DNA from: Neisseriaceae bacterium
GTDB taxonomy: Bacteria; Pseudomonadota; Gammaproteobacteria; Burkholderiales; Neisseriaceae
Assembly (NCBI GenBank): GCA_017458185.1
Contig: JAFTFY010000002.1
Coordinates: 1 to 64,000 of the forward strand
DNA length: 64,000 nt
Direction of reading: 5' to 3'
In this document: one piece after another, positions 54,040-63,032 of the stretch
Layout: each line of letters opens with the position of its first letter
Position numbering within the stretch: the stretch's first letter is position 1
The notes under the pieces: model-generated
Databases searched by the model: none
What the model was told of the DNA's origin: nothing
The model's input: only the letters and a program-made list of their open reading frames with translations
Program-made: the position numbers and the translations under genes

Positions 54040-54187
54040 CTGAAACCTTTGCAAAACTGGTAGATGTGAGTAGAGTTCAAAGTTATAGTAGCACAGAAAT
54101 CGAAGACATAACAATTAGTTAGGCGAGATTTCGAGCAACGCATAACGAAGAAATCTGCCACAGATGCCAGTTTTGCAAAGGTTTCAG
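54040..54187. mobile_element. MITE with 21-bp perfect ends inserted in a DUS
   Basis: 148 bp bounded by perfect 21-base inverted repeats carrying GAAACCTTTGCAAAACTGG and its complement. The GACCTTTGCAAAA-like end resembles IS5-group (IS1106-like) elements of Neisseria as I recall them. The left flank ends TTCAGGCAGCCT and the right flank continues AGCCTGAAATCGG, so removing the element and one AGCCT restores an uptake sequence. No coding capacity. Confidence 0.75.
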
Positions 54188-54275
54188 CCTGAAATCGGTT
54201 GCACAAAATACATTCTCTTGTTATATTCTTCCTTTCGTTCAGGCAGCCTGAAAAATATGATTGGAGCAAATCAAT

Positions 54276-57200
54276 ATGACTCAAAACGGAATATTCAAAA
54301 TTCGTGGTTTTATGCCTTATTTAATTGTGGCTTTTTTAAATGCCTGCGTGGATTTAGCCCATAAAATTACCATTCAAAATACTTTATTAAAAAGTTATGA
54401 CGGCAATACGCAAATTATTTTAACGGCGATTGTCAATGCCATGATTTTAATTCCGTTTGTTTTATTATTTTCACCAGCGGGTTTTATTAGTGATAAATTC
54501 GATAAAACACGCGTTATTCGTATTGCCGCTTTATTTTCTGTGGGCATTTCTTTTGCGGTTTTAGCGTCTTATATGGCAGGATTATTTTGGCTTGCATTTG
54601 GGCTTACTTTAATATTAGCCACACAAAGTGCGATTTATTCTCCTGCAAAATATGGTTTAATTAAGTCGATTGTGGGTGTGGAACGATTGGGGCAAGCAAA
54701 TGGTATTGTGCAAGCACTCACCGTTGTGGCTATATTATCAGGCTCGTTAATTTTCTCTTTTGCGTTTGAAAATCTTTATGGCGGTGTTAATACGCCTGAA
54801 CAAATTGTATCTAATATTTGGATTATTGGTATTTTCTTGGTTTTATTTAGTGCAGGCGAAGCATTTTTTGCATTTAGGCTGCCTGAATATGGTATTGAAA
54901 AAGATTCGGAACAAAATCAATTTGATTTTAAAAAATATATTTCCTTAAAATATTTAATGGAAAATATGAAAATTGTGCGGCAAGATAGAAATATTTGGCT
55001 GTCTATTATTGGTTTAAGTTTATTTTGGGGCGTGTCGCAAGTGGTGATTGCCGCTTTCCCTGCACATTATAAAGCATCGTTCGGTGATGATAATACGGTG
55101 ATTGTACAAGGTATTTTGGCTTTGTCGGGCTTGGGCATGATTGTCGGTTCGTGGATTGCAGGCAGCCTTTCTAAACACCATATTGAACACGGCATTATTC
55201 CTGTGGGTGCTTTGGGAATTTGTATTTCTTTGTTTATTTTTGCCACGCATGCAAATGCACTGATTATGGGAGTTTGCTCTTTCTTATTTGGTATTTCGGG
55301 CGGTTTTTTATTGGTGCCATTAAATGCCACTATTCAATACCTTGCTCCTGAAAAACAAATGGGTAAAATTATTGCGGGCAATAATTTTATTCAAAATATT
55401 TTTATGATTCTCTTTTTGGCAGCCAGTGTTATTTTAGTGCAAATTACTAAAACTTCAACCACTGGTTTATTTTTAACAGTGGCAGCCATTTGTTTAATTA
55501 GCGGCGTGTATTCTATTTTACAAGTGCCGCATTTATTTACCCGAATTTTATTACTGCCGATTTTAAAAACAAATTATCGTTTTCATGTCGAGGGTTTGCA
55601 AAATTTACCACAAAGAGGCGGCGTACTTTTATTAGGTAATCACATCAGTTGGATTGATTGGTTGGTTTTACAGGCAGCGTCTCCGCGTGCGATTAAATTT
55701 GTGATGTATCGGGGTATTTACAATAAATGGTATTTGGCGTGGTTGTTAAAATTCTTTAATGTGATTCCGATTGGCAAAGGTGCCAGTAAAGATAGTTTTG
55801 CCGCTATTCGCTCACGATTGGAAAATGGCGAAGTAGTGGCATTATTTCCAGAGGGACATATTAGTTATAATGGACAAATTAACGAATTTCAACGCGGTTA
55901 TGAATTAGCCATTGCCGATATGGAAAAGGTATGTATTGTGCCATTTTATTTGCGGGGTTTATGGGGTTCTTCTTTTAGTCGTGCAGAAAGTTATTATAAA
56001 TCGCTCACACGCCGCCGCAATAAAAGAGATATTATTGTTGCCTTTGGCAAACCATTAGACAATAAACCGAATCATATTGAAATGAAACAAAAAGTTTTGG
56101 AATTGTCTTTTTCTTCGTGGGAGCATTTTTTATCTCGCCAAGAGCCTTTAATGAATATTTGGTTGGACAATGCCAAAGACAATTTATTTAAAACCGCAGC
56201 AGTCGATAGCACTGGCATGAATTTGAATAACTTAAAATTTGCCACTGGCGTGTTTTCTTTTGTTAAAGTTTTCAAAGAATTACTGGAAAAAGAAGAACAT
56301 GTCGGCGTGTTATTGCCCAGTTCCACAGCGGCGGCATTGGTGAATATGGCTTTGTTTGTGATGGGCAAAGTGCCTGTGAATTTGAACTACACCTTAAATC
56401 CGCAATCTATGGAAGCGGCGTTGAAAAAAGCCGCCATTAACAAGGTGATTACTTCGGAAAAATTCTTAACCAAACTTGAAGGACGCGGTTTTTCGTTCAA
56501 AGAATTGTTGGACGGCAAAGCGATTTATGCCGAACAAGTGGGCAGTGTTATCAGCAAAAGCGACAAAATCAAAACCTTGTTAGCGGTGCTGTTGTTGCCG
56601 ACTTCCCTGCTCAAAACCTTATATTTCACGCCCGCAACTTTGGACGACACGGCAACCATTTTATTTAGTTCAGGCAGCGAGGGCGAACCCAAAGGCATTG
56701 AATTAAGCCACAAAAATATTTTGGCAAATATTAAACAAATCAGCGACTTAATTAACTTTAAGAAAAGCGATGCCATTTTGAACTCCTTGCCGATTTTCCA
56801 CTCATTCGGCTTAACCGTAACCACGCTCATGCCCCTGTGCGAGGGCTTAAAAATGATTAGCGTGCCCGACCCCACAGACGGTGCGGCAATCGGCAAAATG
56901 GCAGCCCAGCACCACGCTACGCTGATTTTTGGCACTTCAACCTTTTTCCGACTCTATGCACGCAATAAAAAACTGCACCCCTTAATGTTTCAAAGCGTGC
57001 GGCTGATTATCGCAGGGGCAGAAAAACTCAAACCCGAAGTCAAAGAAGCATTCAAGTTGAAATTCGGACACGAAATTTACGAAGGTTATGGTGCAACCGA
57101 AACCGCCCCCGTTGCCGCCGTGAATACGCCGAATATACTCGACCCCGAAACCTTGAAAGAACTGACATTCAACCGTTTGGGCAGTGTCGGCTTGCCTTTA

Positions 57201-57743
57201 CCTGGTACGATTATCAAAATTGTCAATCCCGACACATTAGCAGAATTGCCTGTGGGTGAAGACGGCTTAATCGTCATCGGCGGCTCGCAAGTGATGAAAG
57301 GCTATTTGGGCGACCCCGACAAAACCGCCGAAGTCATCTGCGAAATAGACGGCATTCGCTACTACAAAACAGGCGACAAAGGGCACATTGACGAACAAGG
57401 TTTTGTATTTATCACCGACCGCTACTCGCGATTTGCCAAAATCGGCGGCGAGATGATTAGTTTGGGCAGTGTGGAAGAAAACATTACTCGCGTTTTGGGC
57501 GATGACGCACCGTTCTGTGCGGTGAATGTGCCTGACGACAAAAAAGGCGAAGCCATTGCCCTACTCATCAAAACCGAAGAAACCCCTGCCCAAATTGCCG
57601 AAAAACTCAAACAATCCGACCTAATCCCCTTAATGCTGCCCACACACATTCTGCCTGTGGAAACCTTGCCGATGTTAGCCAGCGGCAAAGCAGATTTCAA
57701 AGGAGCGAAGAAAATGGCAGTGGAGATTTTGGCAGGCAATTAG
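54276..57743 (+). CDS. LplT-Aas type fusion: lysophospholipid transporter, acyltransferase and acyl-ACP synthetase
   Basis: About 1155 residues with three parts. Residues 1-410: a 12-span MFS transporter like LplT (LVDFAHK-type CVDLAHKITIQNTLLKS, FVLLFSPAGFISDKFDKTRV). About 425-640: a PlsC acyltransferase with NHISWIDWLVL (HxxxxD) and FPEGHISYNG. About 645-1155: an AMP-forming synthetase with ILFSSGSEGEPKGIELSHKN, EGYGATETAPV and the YYKTGD hinge. In enterobacteria these are two proteins, LplT and Aas, that import and re-acylate lysophosphatidylethanolamine. The fusion is known in other proteobacteria. Start chosen at the ATG with GGAGCAAATCAAT; an inner DUS reads FRLPEYG. Confidence 0.9.
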   Translation: MTQNGIFKIRGFMPYLIVAFLNACVDLAHKITIQNTLLKSYDGNTQIILTAIVNAMILIPFVLLFSPAGFISDKFDKTRVIRIAALFSVGISFAVLASYMAGLFWLAFGLTLILATQSAIYSPAKYGLIKSIVGVERLGQANGIVQALTVVAILSGSLIFSFAFENLYGGVNTPEQIVSNIWIIGIFLVLFSAGEAFFAFRLPEYGIEKDSEQNQFDFKKYISLKYLMENMKIVRQDRNIWLSIIGLSLFWGVSQVVIAAFPAHYKASFGDDNTVIVQGILALSGLGMIVGSWIAGSLSKHHIEHGIIPVGALGICISLFIFATHANALIMGVCSFLFGISGGFLLVPLNATIQYLAPEKQMGKIIAGNNFIQNIFMILFLAASVILVQITKTSTTGLFLTVAAICLISGVYSILQVPHLFTRILLLPILKTNYRFHVEGLQNLPQRGGVLLLGNHISWIDWLVLQAASPRAIKFVMYRGIYNKWYLAWLLKFFNVIPIGKGASKDSFAAIRSRLENGEVVALFPEGHISYNGQINEFQRGYELAIADMEKVCIVPFYLRGLWGSSFSRAESYYKSLTRRRNKRDIIVAFGKPLDNKPNHIEMKQKVLELSFSSWEHFLSRQEPLMNIWLDNAKDNLFKTAAVDSTGMNLNNLKFATGVFSFVKVFKELLEKEEHVGVLLPSSTAAALVNMALFVMGKVPVNLNYTLNPQSMEAALKKAAINKVITSEKFLTKLEGRGFSFKELLDGKAIYAEQVGSVISKSDKIKTLLAVLLLPTSLLKTLYFTPATLDDTATILFSSGSEGEPKGIELSHKNILANIKQISDLINFKKSDAILNSLPIFHSFGLTVTTLMPLCEGLKMISVPDPTDGAAIGKMAAQHHATLIFGTSTFFRLYARNKKLHPLMFQSVRLIIAGAEKLKPEVKEAFKLKFGHEIYEGYGATETAPVAAVNTPNILDPETLKELTFNRLGSVGLPLPGTIIKIVNPDTLAELPVGEDGLIVIGGSQVMKGYLGDPDKTAEVICEIDGIRYYKTGDKGHIDEQGFVFITDRYSRFAKIGGEMISLGSVEENITRVLGDDAPFCAVNVPDDKKGEAIALLIKTEETPAQIAEKLKQSDLIPLMLPTHILPVETLPMLASGKADFKGAKKMAVEILAGN

Positions 57744-58044
57744 CAATGAGCAATTATTTAGTTTTGCCTTGCGGCAAAACGAATTAGATTTTGATAACGC
57801 TTCGATATGTTTTTTTCAGGCTGCCTGAAAAAAACTACTGTCATTACGAGCATTAACAAAGTTAATGCGTAGTAATCTCCTAACTATGAAACGAAGTTCA
57901 ACGAACGAAGTGAAGTTAAAAACGGTATTACAAGACTCTTTCAGGCAGCCTGAAAAAATAATCGAAGCGTTATCTAAATATAGTTGTCAAGCCGCAAGGC
58001 TTGACATAATCATTGCTAATTGCTAATTGCTCATTGCTCACTGC
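57744..58044. repeat. Composite heptad repeat with an inserted CATTACGAG half element
   Basis: Left arm: heptads, TTTTGCCTTGCGGCAAAA, AACGCTTCGAT, DUS (57816). Then CTGTCATTACGAGCATTAAC with hairpin, and ACGAACGAAGTGAAGTTAAA (shared with 59939). Right arm: DUS (57940), ATCGAAGCGTTATCTAAAT, TCAAGCCGCAAGGCTTGA and reverse heptads into the clpS stop. Confidence 0.75.
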
Positions 58045-58353
58045 TTATTCCATCTCTTCCACAATACACCGCAAAGGATAGCCTGCTTTTCGTGTTTCGT
58101 CATCGACTTGGTCTTTTTTGCTTTGGGCAATGTCCCAACTAAACACACCGCATACGCCACGCCCCTCGTGATGAATTTTTAGCATCACGCTTTCGGCAAG
58201 GCTTTCAGGCATATAGAAAATATTTTGCAGAATATGCACCACAAAATCCATTGGCGTAAAATCGTCATTCAGCAAAATAACGGCATATTGTTTGGGCGGC
58301 TCAACAATCTCGGCTACGGATTGTTCTTCAATATCGGTGGCAAATTGTGTCAT
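58045..58353 (-). CDS. clpS: Clp protease adaptor ClpS
   Basis: Delivers N-degron substrates to ClpAP. 102 residues with the ClpS pattern PKQYAVILLNDDFTPMDFVV, HILQNIFYMPESLAESVMLK, IHHEGRGVCGVFSWDIAQSK; NDD-TPM lines the N-degron pocket. clpA, which often follows, is not downstream; a composite repeat lies there instead. The last residues end close to reverse heptads. Confidence 0.95.
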   Translation of the reverse strand: MTQFATDIEEQSVAEIVEPPKQYAVILLNDDFTPMDFVVHILQNIFYMPESLAESVMLKIHHEGRGVCGVFSWDIAQSKKDQVDDETRKAGYPLRCIVEEME

Positions 58354-58543
58354 TTTTGTGTGATTTAGGTTGAAATAAACAACAAAAAACGCTGTATTCT
58401 ACAAATGATTATTGACAAAATCAAACAAGATATACGAAAATTCAAATTGTGTGATTTGCGTTATTCATCACTGCGTTTTATTTTTGTGAATAAGCATCAA
58501 ACACGCTCTTTTTTTTTCGTAACAAATATAGTAGGAAAACTCA

Positions 58544-58747
58544 ATGGCAACAGGTATTGTTAAATGGTTCAATGACGCCAAAGGCTTTGGCTTCATCACC
58601 CCCGATGACGGCGATAGCGACTTATTCGCCCACTTCTCCGCCATCAATATGGAAGGTTTCAAAACTTTAAAAGAAGGACAACGCGTCTCTTTTGAAGTTA
58701 TCACCGGTGCAAAAGGAAAACAAGCGTCTAATATTCAAAAAGTTTGA
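58544..58747 (+). CDS. Cold-shock domain protein
   Basis: 67-residue single-domain OB-fold RNA chaperone. RNP1 KGFGFI and an RNP2-type DLFAHFS are clear; [20 protein letters not shown] opens it. AGGAAAACTCA precedes the ATG. The about 190 bases between clpS and this gene contain no repeat and probably hold divergent promoters and a leader. In Neisseria such a gene is called cspA. Confidence 0.95.
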   Translation: MATGIVKWFNDAKGFGFITPDDGDSDLFAHFSAINMEGFKTLKEGQRVSFEVITGAKGKQASNIQKV

Positions 58748-58763
58748 TTGCATTTTTTGCATA

Positions 58764-58799
58764 AAAAACGGATACTTATATCAAGTATCCGTTTTATTG
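58764..58799 (+). terminator. Terminator of the cold-shock gene
   Basis: AAAACGGATACTT and AAGTATCCGTTTT form a 13-base stem with a short loop, followed by ATTGTTTTT and a DUS. Confidence 0.85.
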
Positions 58800-58819
58800 T
58801 TTTTCAGGCTGCCTGAAAT

Positions 58820-59773
58820 ATGTTGCATAATTTTCTCACCGCATTTCAATTTTCCATTGGCGTAACCCTGCCCACGGTGTTTTTGCTGTTGTTTGGCTTG
58901 TTTTTGCAACGCACACAGCAAATTGACGGAGCGTTTTCGCAAGCCGCCTCCAAACTAATGTTTAACTGGGCATTGCCTGCCTTGCTGTTTTTTGCGATTG
59001 TCGAAAGCCAAGTTTCATTCGGCGGACAAATCCAATTATTAGCCGCAGGGGCGATTGTTGCCCTAATTTTATTCACTGCCGCCGAAATCGCAGCGTATTT
59101 TCTGATTGAAAAACGCGATCGTGGCGTGTTTGTGCAGGGCATTTATCGTGGCAACACCGCCATTATCGGCTTGGCGTTTTGTGCCAACGCCTACGGTGCA
59201 GACGGCATTGCCGTGGGAGCGGTTTTCACAGGCACAATGACTTTGTTATACAATGTGTTGGCAGTCATCACATTAAGCCGATCATTAGAAAAATCAAACA
59301 CTTCCGTATTTTCTGTTGTCAAAAATATCATTAAAAATCCGCTGATTATCGGCATTGTATTCGCTTTATTTTGCCGTATGCTCAATTTCAGGCTGCCTGA
59401 AACCCTGTCGCAAAGCGGACATTATTTGTCTAACACCGCTTTACCTTTGGCGTTAATTTGTGTGGGTGCGTCTTTTGATTTTAAATCGCTATTCAAAATC
59501 AAAGACTTTTCGCTGTGGGCAAGCGTTGCCCGAGTGATTGTATCGCCGCTTTTGGCGATTATTGTGGGATTAGCCCTACACTTGCCGCCCACAGTGTTTG
59601 GCGTGCTGTTTTTGATGAGTGCCACACCCGTTGCCGCCGCCGCCTTTGTAATGGTTGAAGCCATGGGCGGCAACAGCAAAGCCGCCGCCAATATTATCGG
59701 TATGACTACCCTATTCTCGATTGTAACCGCACCCATTTGGATTACGCTGTTAAGATGGTTGGGGGTGATGTAA
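58820..59773 (+). CDS. AEC-family (auxin efflux carrier-like) transporter
   Basis: 317 residues with about ten membrane spans in two similar halves; FSIGVTLPTVFLLLFGLFLQ at the start, FVQGIYRGNTAIIGLAFCAN (conserved in AEC proteins) mid-way and FLMSATPVAAAAFVMVEAMG near the end. Members export small organic acids; the substrate is not predictable. A DUS lies directly before the ATG in place of a clear ribosome site, and another is translated inside as FRLPETL. Confidence 0.85.
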   Translation: MLHNFLTAFQFSIGVTLPTVFLLLFGLFLQRTQQIDGAFSQAASKLMFNWALPALLFFAIVESQVSFGGQIQLLAAGAIVALILFTAAEIAAYFLIEKRDRGVFVQGIYRGNTAIIGLAFCANAYGADGIAVGAVFTGTMTLLYNVLAVITLSRSLEKSNTSVFSVVKNIIKNPLIIGIVFALFCRMLNFRLPETLSQSGHYLSNTALPLALICVGASFDFKSLFKIKDFSLWASVARVIVSPLLAIIVGLALHLPPTVFGVLFLMSATPVAAAAFVMVEAMGGNSKAAANIIGMTTLFSIVTAPIWITLLRWLGVM

Positions 59774-60115
59774 GGCAGTTAGCAATGAGTAATGAGTAAT
59801 TAGCAATTAAATGCTATGTCAAGCCTGCGGCTTGACGGATATTTTTTAGATAACGCTTCGATATGTTTTTCAGGCTGCCTGAAATATTTTACAATGATGT
59901 CTCGATTAAACTTTTCAGGCTACCTGAAACGAAGTTCAACGAACGAAGTGAAGTTAAAAAAAAATTGAAGCGTTATCTAAATCTAATCCGTTTTGCCGAC
60001 AGGCAAAACGAAACAACTGCTCACTGCTCACTGCTAACTGCTCACTTTATTGTATAATCAGCGTTTTTCACCTTTCAGGCAGCCTGAACGGGTTTTATAC
60101 AAGGAATAAACAATT
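59774..60115. repeat. Composite heptad repeat upstream of glmS
   Basis: Heptads TGAGTAATGAGTAATTAGCA, TCAAGCCTGCGGCTTGA, AACGCTTCGAT, DUS (59870), variant DUS AGGCTACCTGAA (59917), ACGAACGAAGTGAAGTTAAA, TTGAAGCGTTATCTAAAT, TTTTGCCGACAGGCAAAA, reverse heptads, DUS (60075). No glmS ribozyme is seen in the short leader. Confidence 0.75.
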
Positions 60116-61954
60116 ATGTGTGGTATTGTCGGTGCTATTCGCAACAATAAAAATGCGGCGGATTTTTTGATTGACGGCTTGCAACGCTTGGAATATCGTG
60201 GTTACGATTCGTCTGGTATTGCCGTTTTGAATAATCAAGGCAAAATTCAACGCATTCGCCGTGTGGGGCGTGTAGCAGAAATGGCAGACGCGTGTCGTGC
60301 CGAGCAAGTTTTTGGCACAATAGGCGTAGGACATACGCGTTGGGCAACGCATGGCGGCGTTACCGAACCCAACGCTCACCCGCATATTTCGCACGATTTA
60401 ATTGCTGTGGTGCATAACGGCATTATCGAAAATTTTGCCGAAGAACGACAACGCTTGCAAAATGCAGGTTACGATTTTCAATCGCAGACCGACACCGAAG
60501 TCATCGCCCATGCTGTTCATCAAGAATATATTCAAAACAATGACTTATTTACCGCTGTGAAAACCGCTTGCCGCCGTTTTCAGGGAGCGTATGCGATTGG
60601 CGTGATTGCCGCCGATAAGCCAAACGAACTGGTTGCGGTGAGAATGGGTTGTCCGCTGTTAGTGGCTTTGGGCGAGAATGAAAATTTTATTGCGTCTGAT
60701 GTTTCTGCGGTGATTTCGCAAACGCGAAAAGTGATGTATTTGCAAGACGGCGATGCGGTGAAATTATCATCGCAAGGCATTGATTTAATGACAAATTTAG
60801 ACAATCAGCCGATTTCGCGTGAAATTAAAATATCGGAATTGTCGCTGTCGTCTTTGGAATTAGGTGCATACAATCATTTTATGCAAAAGGAAATTCACGA
60901 ACAACCGCAGGCTTTAACCGATACCATTCAACCTTTATTAGACGGCAATTTTGCTGCCGAAGTGTTTGGCGAAAATGCTCCTGAATTATTCAAAGACCTA
61001 AAAGGCATTAAAATTTTGGCGTGCGGCACTTCGTATTATGCGGCATTAACCGCCAAATACTGGTTAGAGTCCATTGCCCAAATGCCGACCGATGTGGAAA
61101 TTGCCAGCGAATATCGCTATCGTCAAGTGATTGCCGACCCTGCGGTTTTGGTGATTACCATTTCGCAATCTGGCGAAACTTTGGACACCATGGAAGCATT
61201 GAAATACGCCCAAAAATTGGGACACAATCGCTCCTTATCTATTTGTAATGTGATGGAAGCGGCTCTGCCACGCGAAAGTCAGGCGGTGTTTTACACGCGT
61301 GCAGGTGCAGAAATTGGCGTGGCTTCAACCAAAGCGTTTAGCACGCAATTAGTTGCCTTGTTTGGTTTGGCGGTGTGTTTAGGCTGCCTGAAAGGGTTGA
61401 TTGACGACACGCAAAAACAGCAATATGCCGAAGAATTACGCCGTTTGCCCAACAGCGTTCGCCATGCTTTGAATTTAGAGCCACAAATTGTGGCATGGGC
61501 AAAAGAATTTGCTCAAAAACACAACGCCTTATTTTTGGGGCGTGGCATACATTATCCGATTGCTTTGGAAGGGGCGTTGAAATTAAAGGAAATTTCTTAT
61601 ATTCACGCCGAAGCCTATCCTGCGGGCGAACTCAAACACGGGCCACTGGCTTTGGTTGATGAAAATATGCCTGTGGTTGTGGTTGCACCGAACGATAAAT
61701 TATTGGACAAAGTTAAGGCGAATATGCAGGAAGTGGCGGCCCGTGGCGGACGCTTGTTTGTTTTCACTGATGACGACAGCAATATTCAGCCTGATAAGCA
61801 AGTTGCCGTGATTCGCCTGCCCCGCCATGTCGGCATACTCTCGCCGATTGTGCATGTTGTACCTGTGCAGTTACTGGCATACCATACCGCTTTGGCATTA
61901 GGCACCGATGTCGATAAACCCAGAAACTTGGCGAAGTCGGTTACGGTTGAGTAA
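60116..61954 (+). CDS. glmS: Glutamine-fructose-6-phosphate aminotransferase (isomerizing)
   Basis: Makes glucosamine 6-phosphate for cell-wall and LOS synthesis. 612 residues. The N-terminal glutaminase begins [10 protein letters not shown] with catalytic Cys2; [20 protein letters not shown] and [10 protein letters not shown] follow. Two SIS domains bind the sugar ([57 protein letters not shown]) and the C-terminus ends [28 protein letters not shown] precedes the ATG. One DUS is translated as LGCLKGL. Confidence 0.97.
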   Translation: MCGIVGAIRNNKNAADFLIDGLQRLEYRGYDSSGIAVLNNQGKIQRIRRVGRVAEMADACRAEQVFGTIGVGHTRWATHGGVTEPNAHPHISHDLIAVVHNGIIENFAEERQRLQNAGYDFQSQTDTEVIAHAVHQEYIQNNDLFTAVKTACRRFQGAYAIGVIAADKPNELVAVRMGCPLLVALGENENFIASDVSAVISQTRKVMYLQDGDAVKLSSQGIDLMTNLDNQPISREIKISELSLSSLELGAYNHFMQKEIHEQPQALTDTIQPLLDGNFAAEVFGENAPELFKDLKGIKILACGTSYYAALTAKYWLESIAQMPTDVEIASEYRYRQVIADPAVLVITISQSGETLDTMEALKYAQKLGHNRSLSICNVMEAALPRESQAVFYTRAGAEIGVASTKAFSTQLVALFGLAVCLGCLKGLIDDTQKQQYAEELRRLPNSVRHALNLEPQIVAWAKEFAQKHNALFLGRGIHYPIALEGALKLKEISYIHAEAYPAGELKHGPLALVDENMPVVVVAPNDKLLDKVKANMQEVAARGGRLFVFTDDDSNIQPDKQVAVIRLPRHVGILSPIVHVVPVQLLAYHTALALGTDVDKPRNLAKSVTVE

Positions 61955-62232
61955 AGGCAGTGAGCAGTTATTTCGTTTTGTTTTGTCAGACAAAACAAAT
62001 TGTTTATAGATAATGCTTCGATAAACCTTTCAGGCAGCCTGAAAGAATAATCGAAGCATTATCTTAATTATATCCGTCAAGCCGAAAGGCTTGACTAAAT
62101 CACTGCTCACTGCTCACTACTAACTGCTCATTGCTTAAACTTGCCCAAACGCAAAAAAACGCTCATTTTTTACCATTTCATATAAAAAACCGCTATCATT
62201 AACCCGCTTTTAACTTAAATAAGGAAACTCTG
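61955..62232. repeat. Composite heptad repeat between glmS and aqpZ
   Basis: Short left heptads, hairpin TTTTGTTTTGTCAGACAAAA, box ATAATGCTTCGAT, DUS (62030), AATCGAAGCATTATCT, TCAAGCCGAAAGGCTTGA, reverse heptads to about 62130; then about 100 bases with ATAAAAAACCGCTATCATTA before aqpZ. Confidence 0.75.
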
Positions 62233-62907
62233 ATGAAGAAATATTTAGCCGAAATGTTCGGCACAATGGTTTTGGTGTTAATGGGTTGTGGCGTGGCAGT
62301 GAGTTTGGGTTGCGACCCTGTGGCAAACATTCCTGCTGTGGTTGGCACGGCTTTGGCGTTTGGTTTGTCGGTTGTGGCAATGGCTTATACCATTGGCGGC
62401 GTTTCAGGTTGCCATATTAACCCTGCTATTACTTTGGGCGTATTGTTAAGCGGTAGAATGGAAGCCAAAGACGCAGTAATGTATATGCTATTCCAAGTGA
62501 TTGGTGCGTTTATTGGTTCTGCCTTATTGTTTGCCTTAACCGCCAATGTTGATGGTTTAACGGGCACAGGGGCAAATGATTTGCAAGCAGGCGTATCAGT
62601 GATTGGCGGCTTATTGGCAGAAGTGGTTTTCACTTTTGTGTTTGTTTTGGTTGTATTGGGTGCAACCGCCAAAGCCAACGGAGCAACCAACAACTTGGCA
62701 GGTTTGGCGATTGGTTTGGCATTGGTTTTGGTGCATTTGGTGTGCATTCGCTACACAGGCACTTCGGTTAATCCCGCCCGCTCCATTGCTCCTGCGGTAT
62801 TTCAAGGCGGAACGGCTCTGGCAAATGTATGGATTTTCATCGTAGGTCCATTTGTAGGCGGTGCATTAGCCGCTTTGGCTTGGAAAATCATTGATACCGA
62901 AGATTGA
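62233..62907 (+). CDS. aqpZ: Aquaporin Z
   Basis: Water channel of the inner membrane, 224 residues with six spans. Both NPA boxes are present: GCHINPAITLGVLLSGRM and GTSVNPARSIAPAVFQGG; the Arg after the second NPA is kept. The MKKYLAEMFGTMVLVLMGCG start is typical of AqpZ. TAAGGAAACTCTG precedes the ATG. Confidence 0.93.
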   Translation: MKKYLAEMFGTMVLVLMGCGVAVSLGCDPVANIPAVVGTALAFGLSVVAMAYTIGGVSGCHINPAITLGVLLSGRMEAKDAVMYMLFQVIGAFIGSALLFALTANVDGLTGTGANDLQAGVSVIGGLLAEVVFTFVFVLVVLGATAKANGATNNLAGLAIGLALVLVHLVCIRYTGTSVNPARSIAPAVFQGGTALANVWIFIVGPFVGGALAALAWKIIDTED

Positions 62908-62924
62908 TTTTGTTCTACTATACA

Positions 62925-62964
62925 AAACGGACTTGTTCGTAAAAAACAAGTCCGTTTTTTGTTT
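62925..62964 (+). terminator. Terminator of aqpZ
   Basis: AAAACGGACTTGTT and AACAAGTCCGTTTT pair, followed by TTTGTTTTT and a DUS (62965). Confidence 0.87.
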
Positions 62965-63032
62965 TTCAGGCAGCCTGAAAATATCTGCAAAATCCATTAA
63001 AATAACCCCCTTTCTTTTTTTCATCAAACGCT

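Noticed and set aside
60076..60115. glmS ribozyme
   Set aside because: The leader after the last DUS is about 25 bases long, too short for the ribozyme core.
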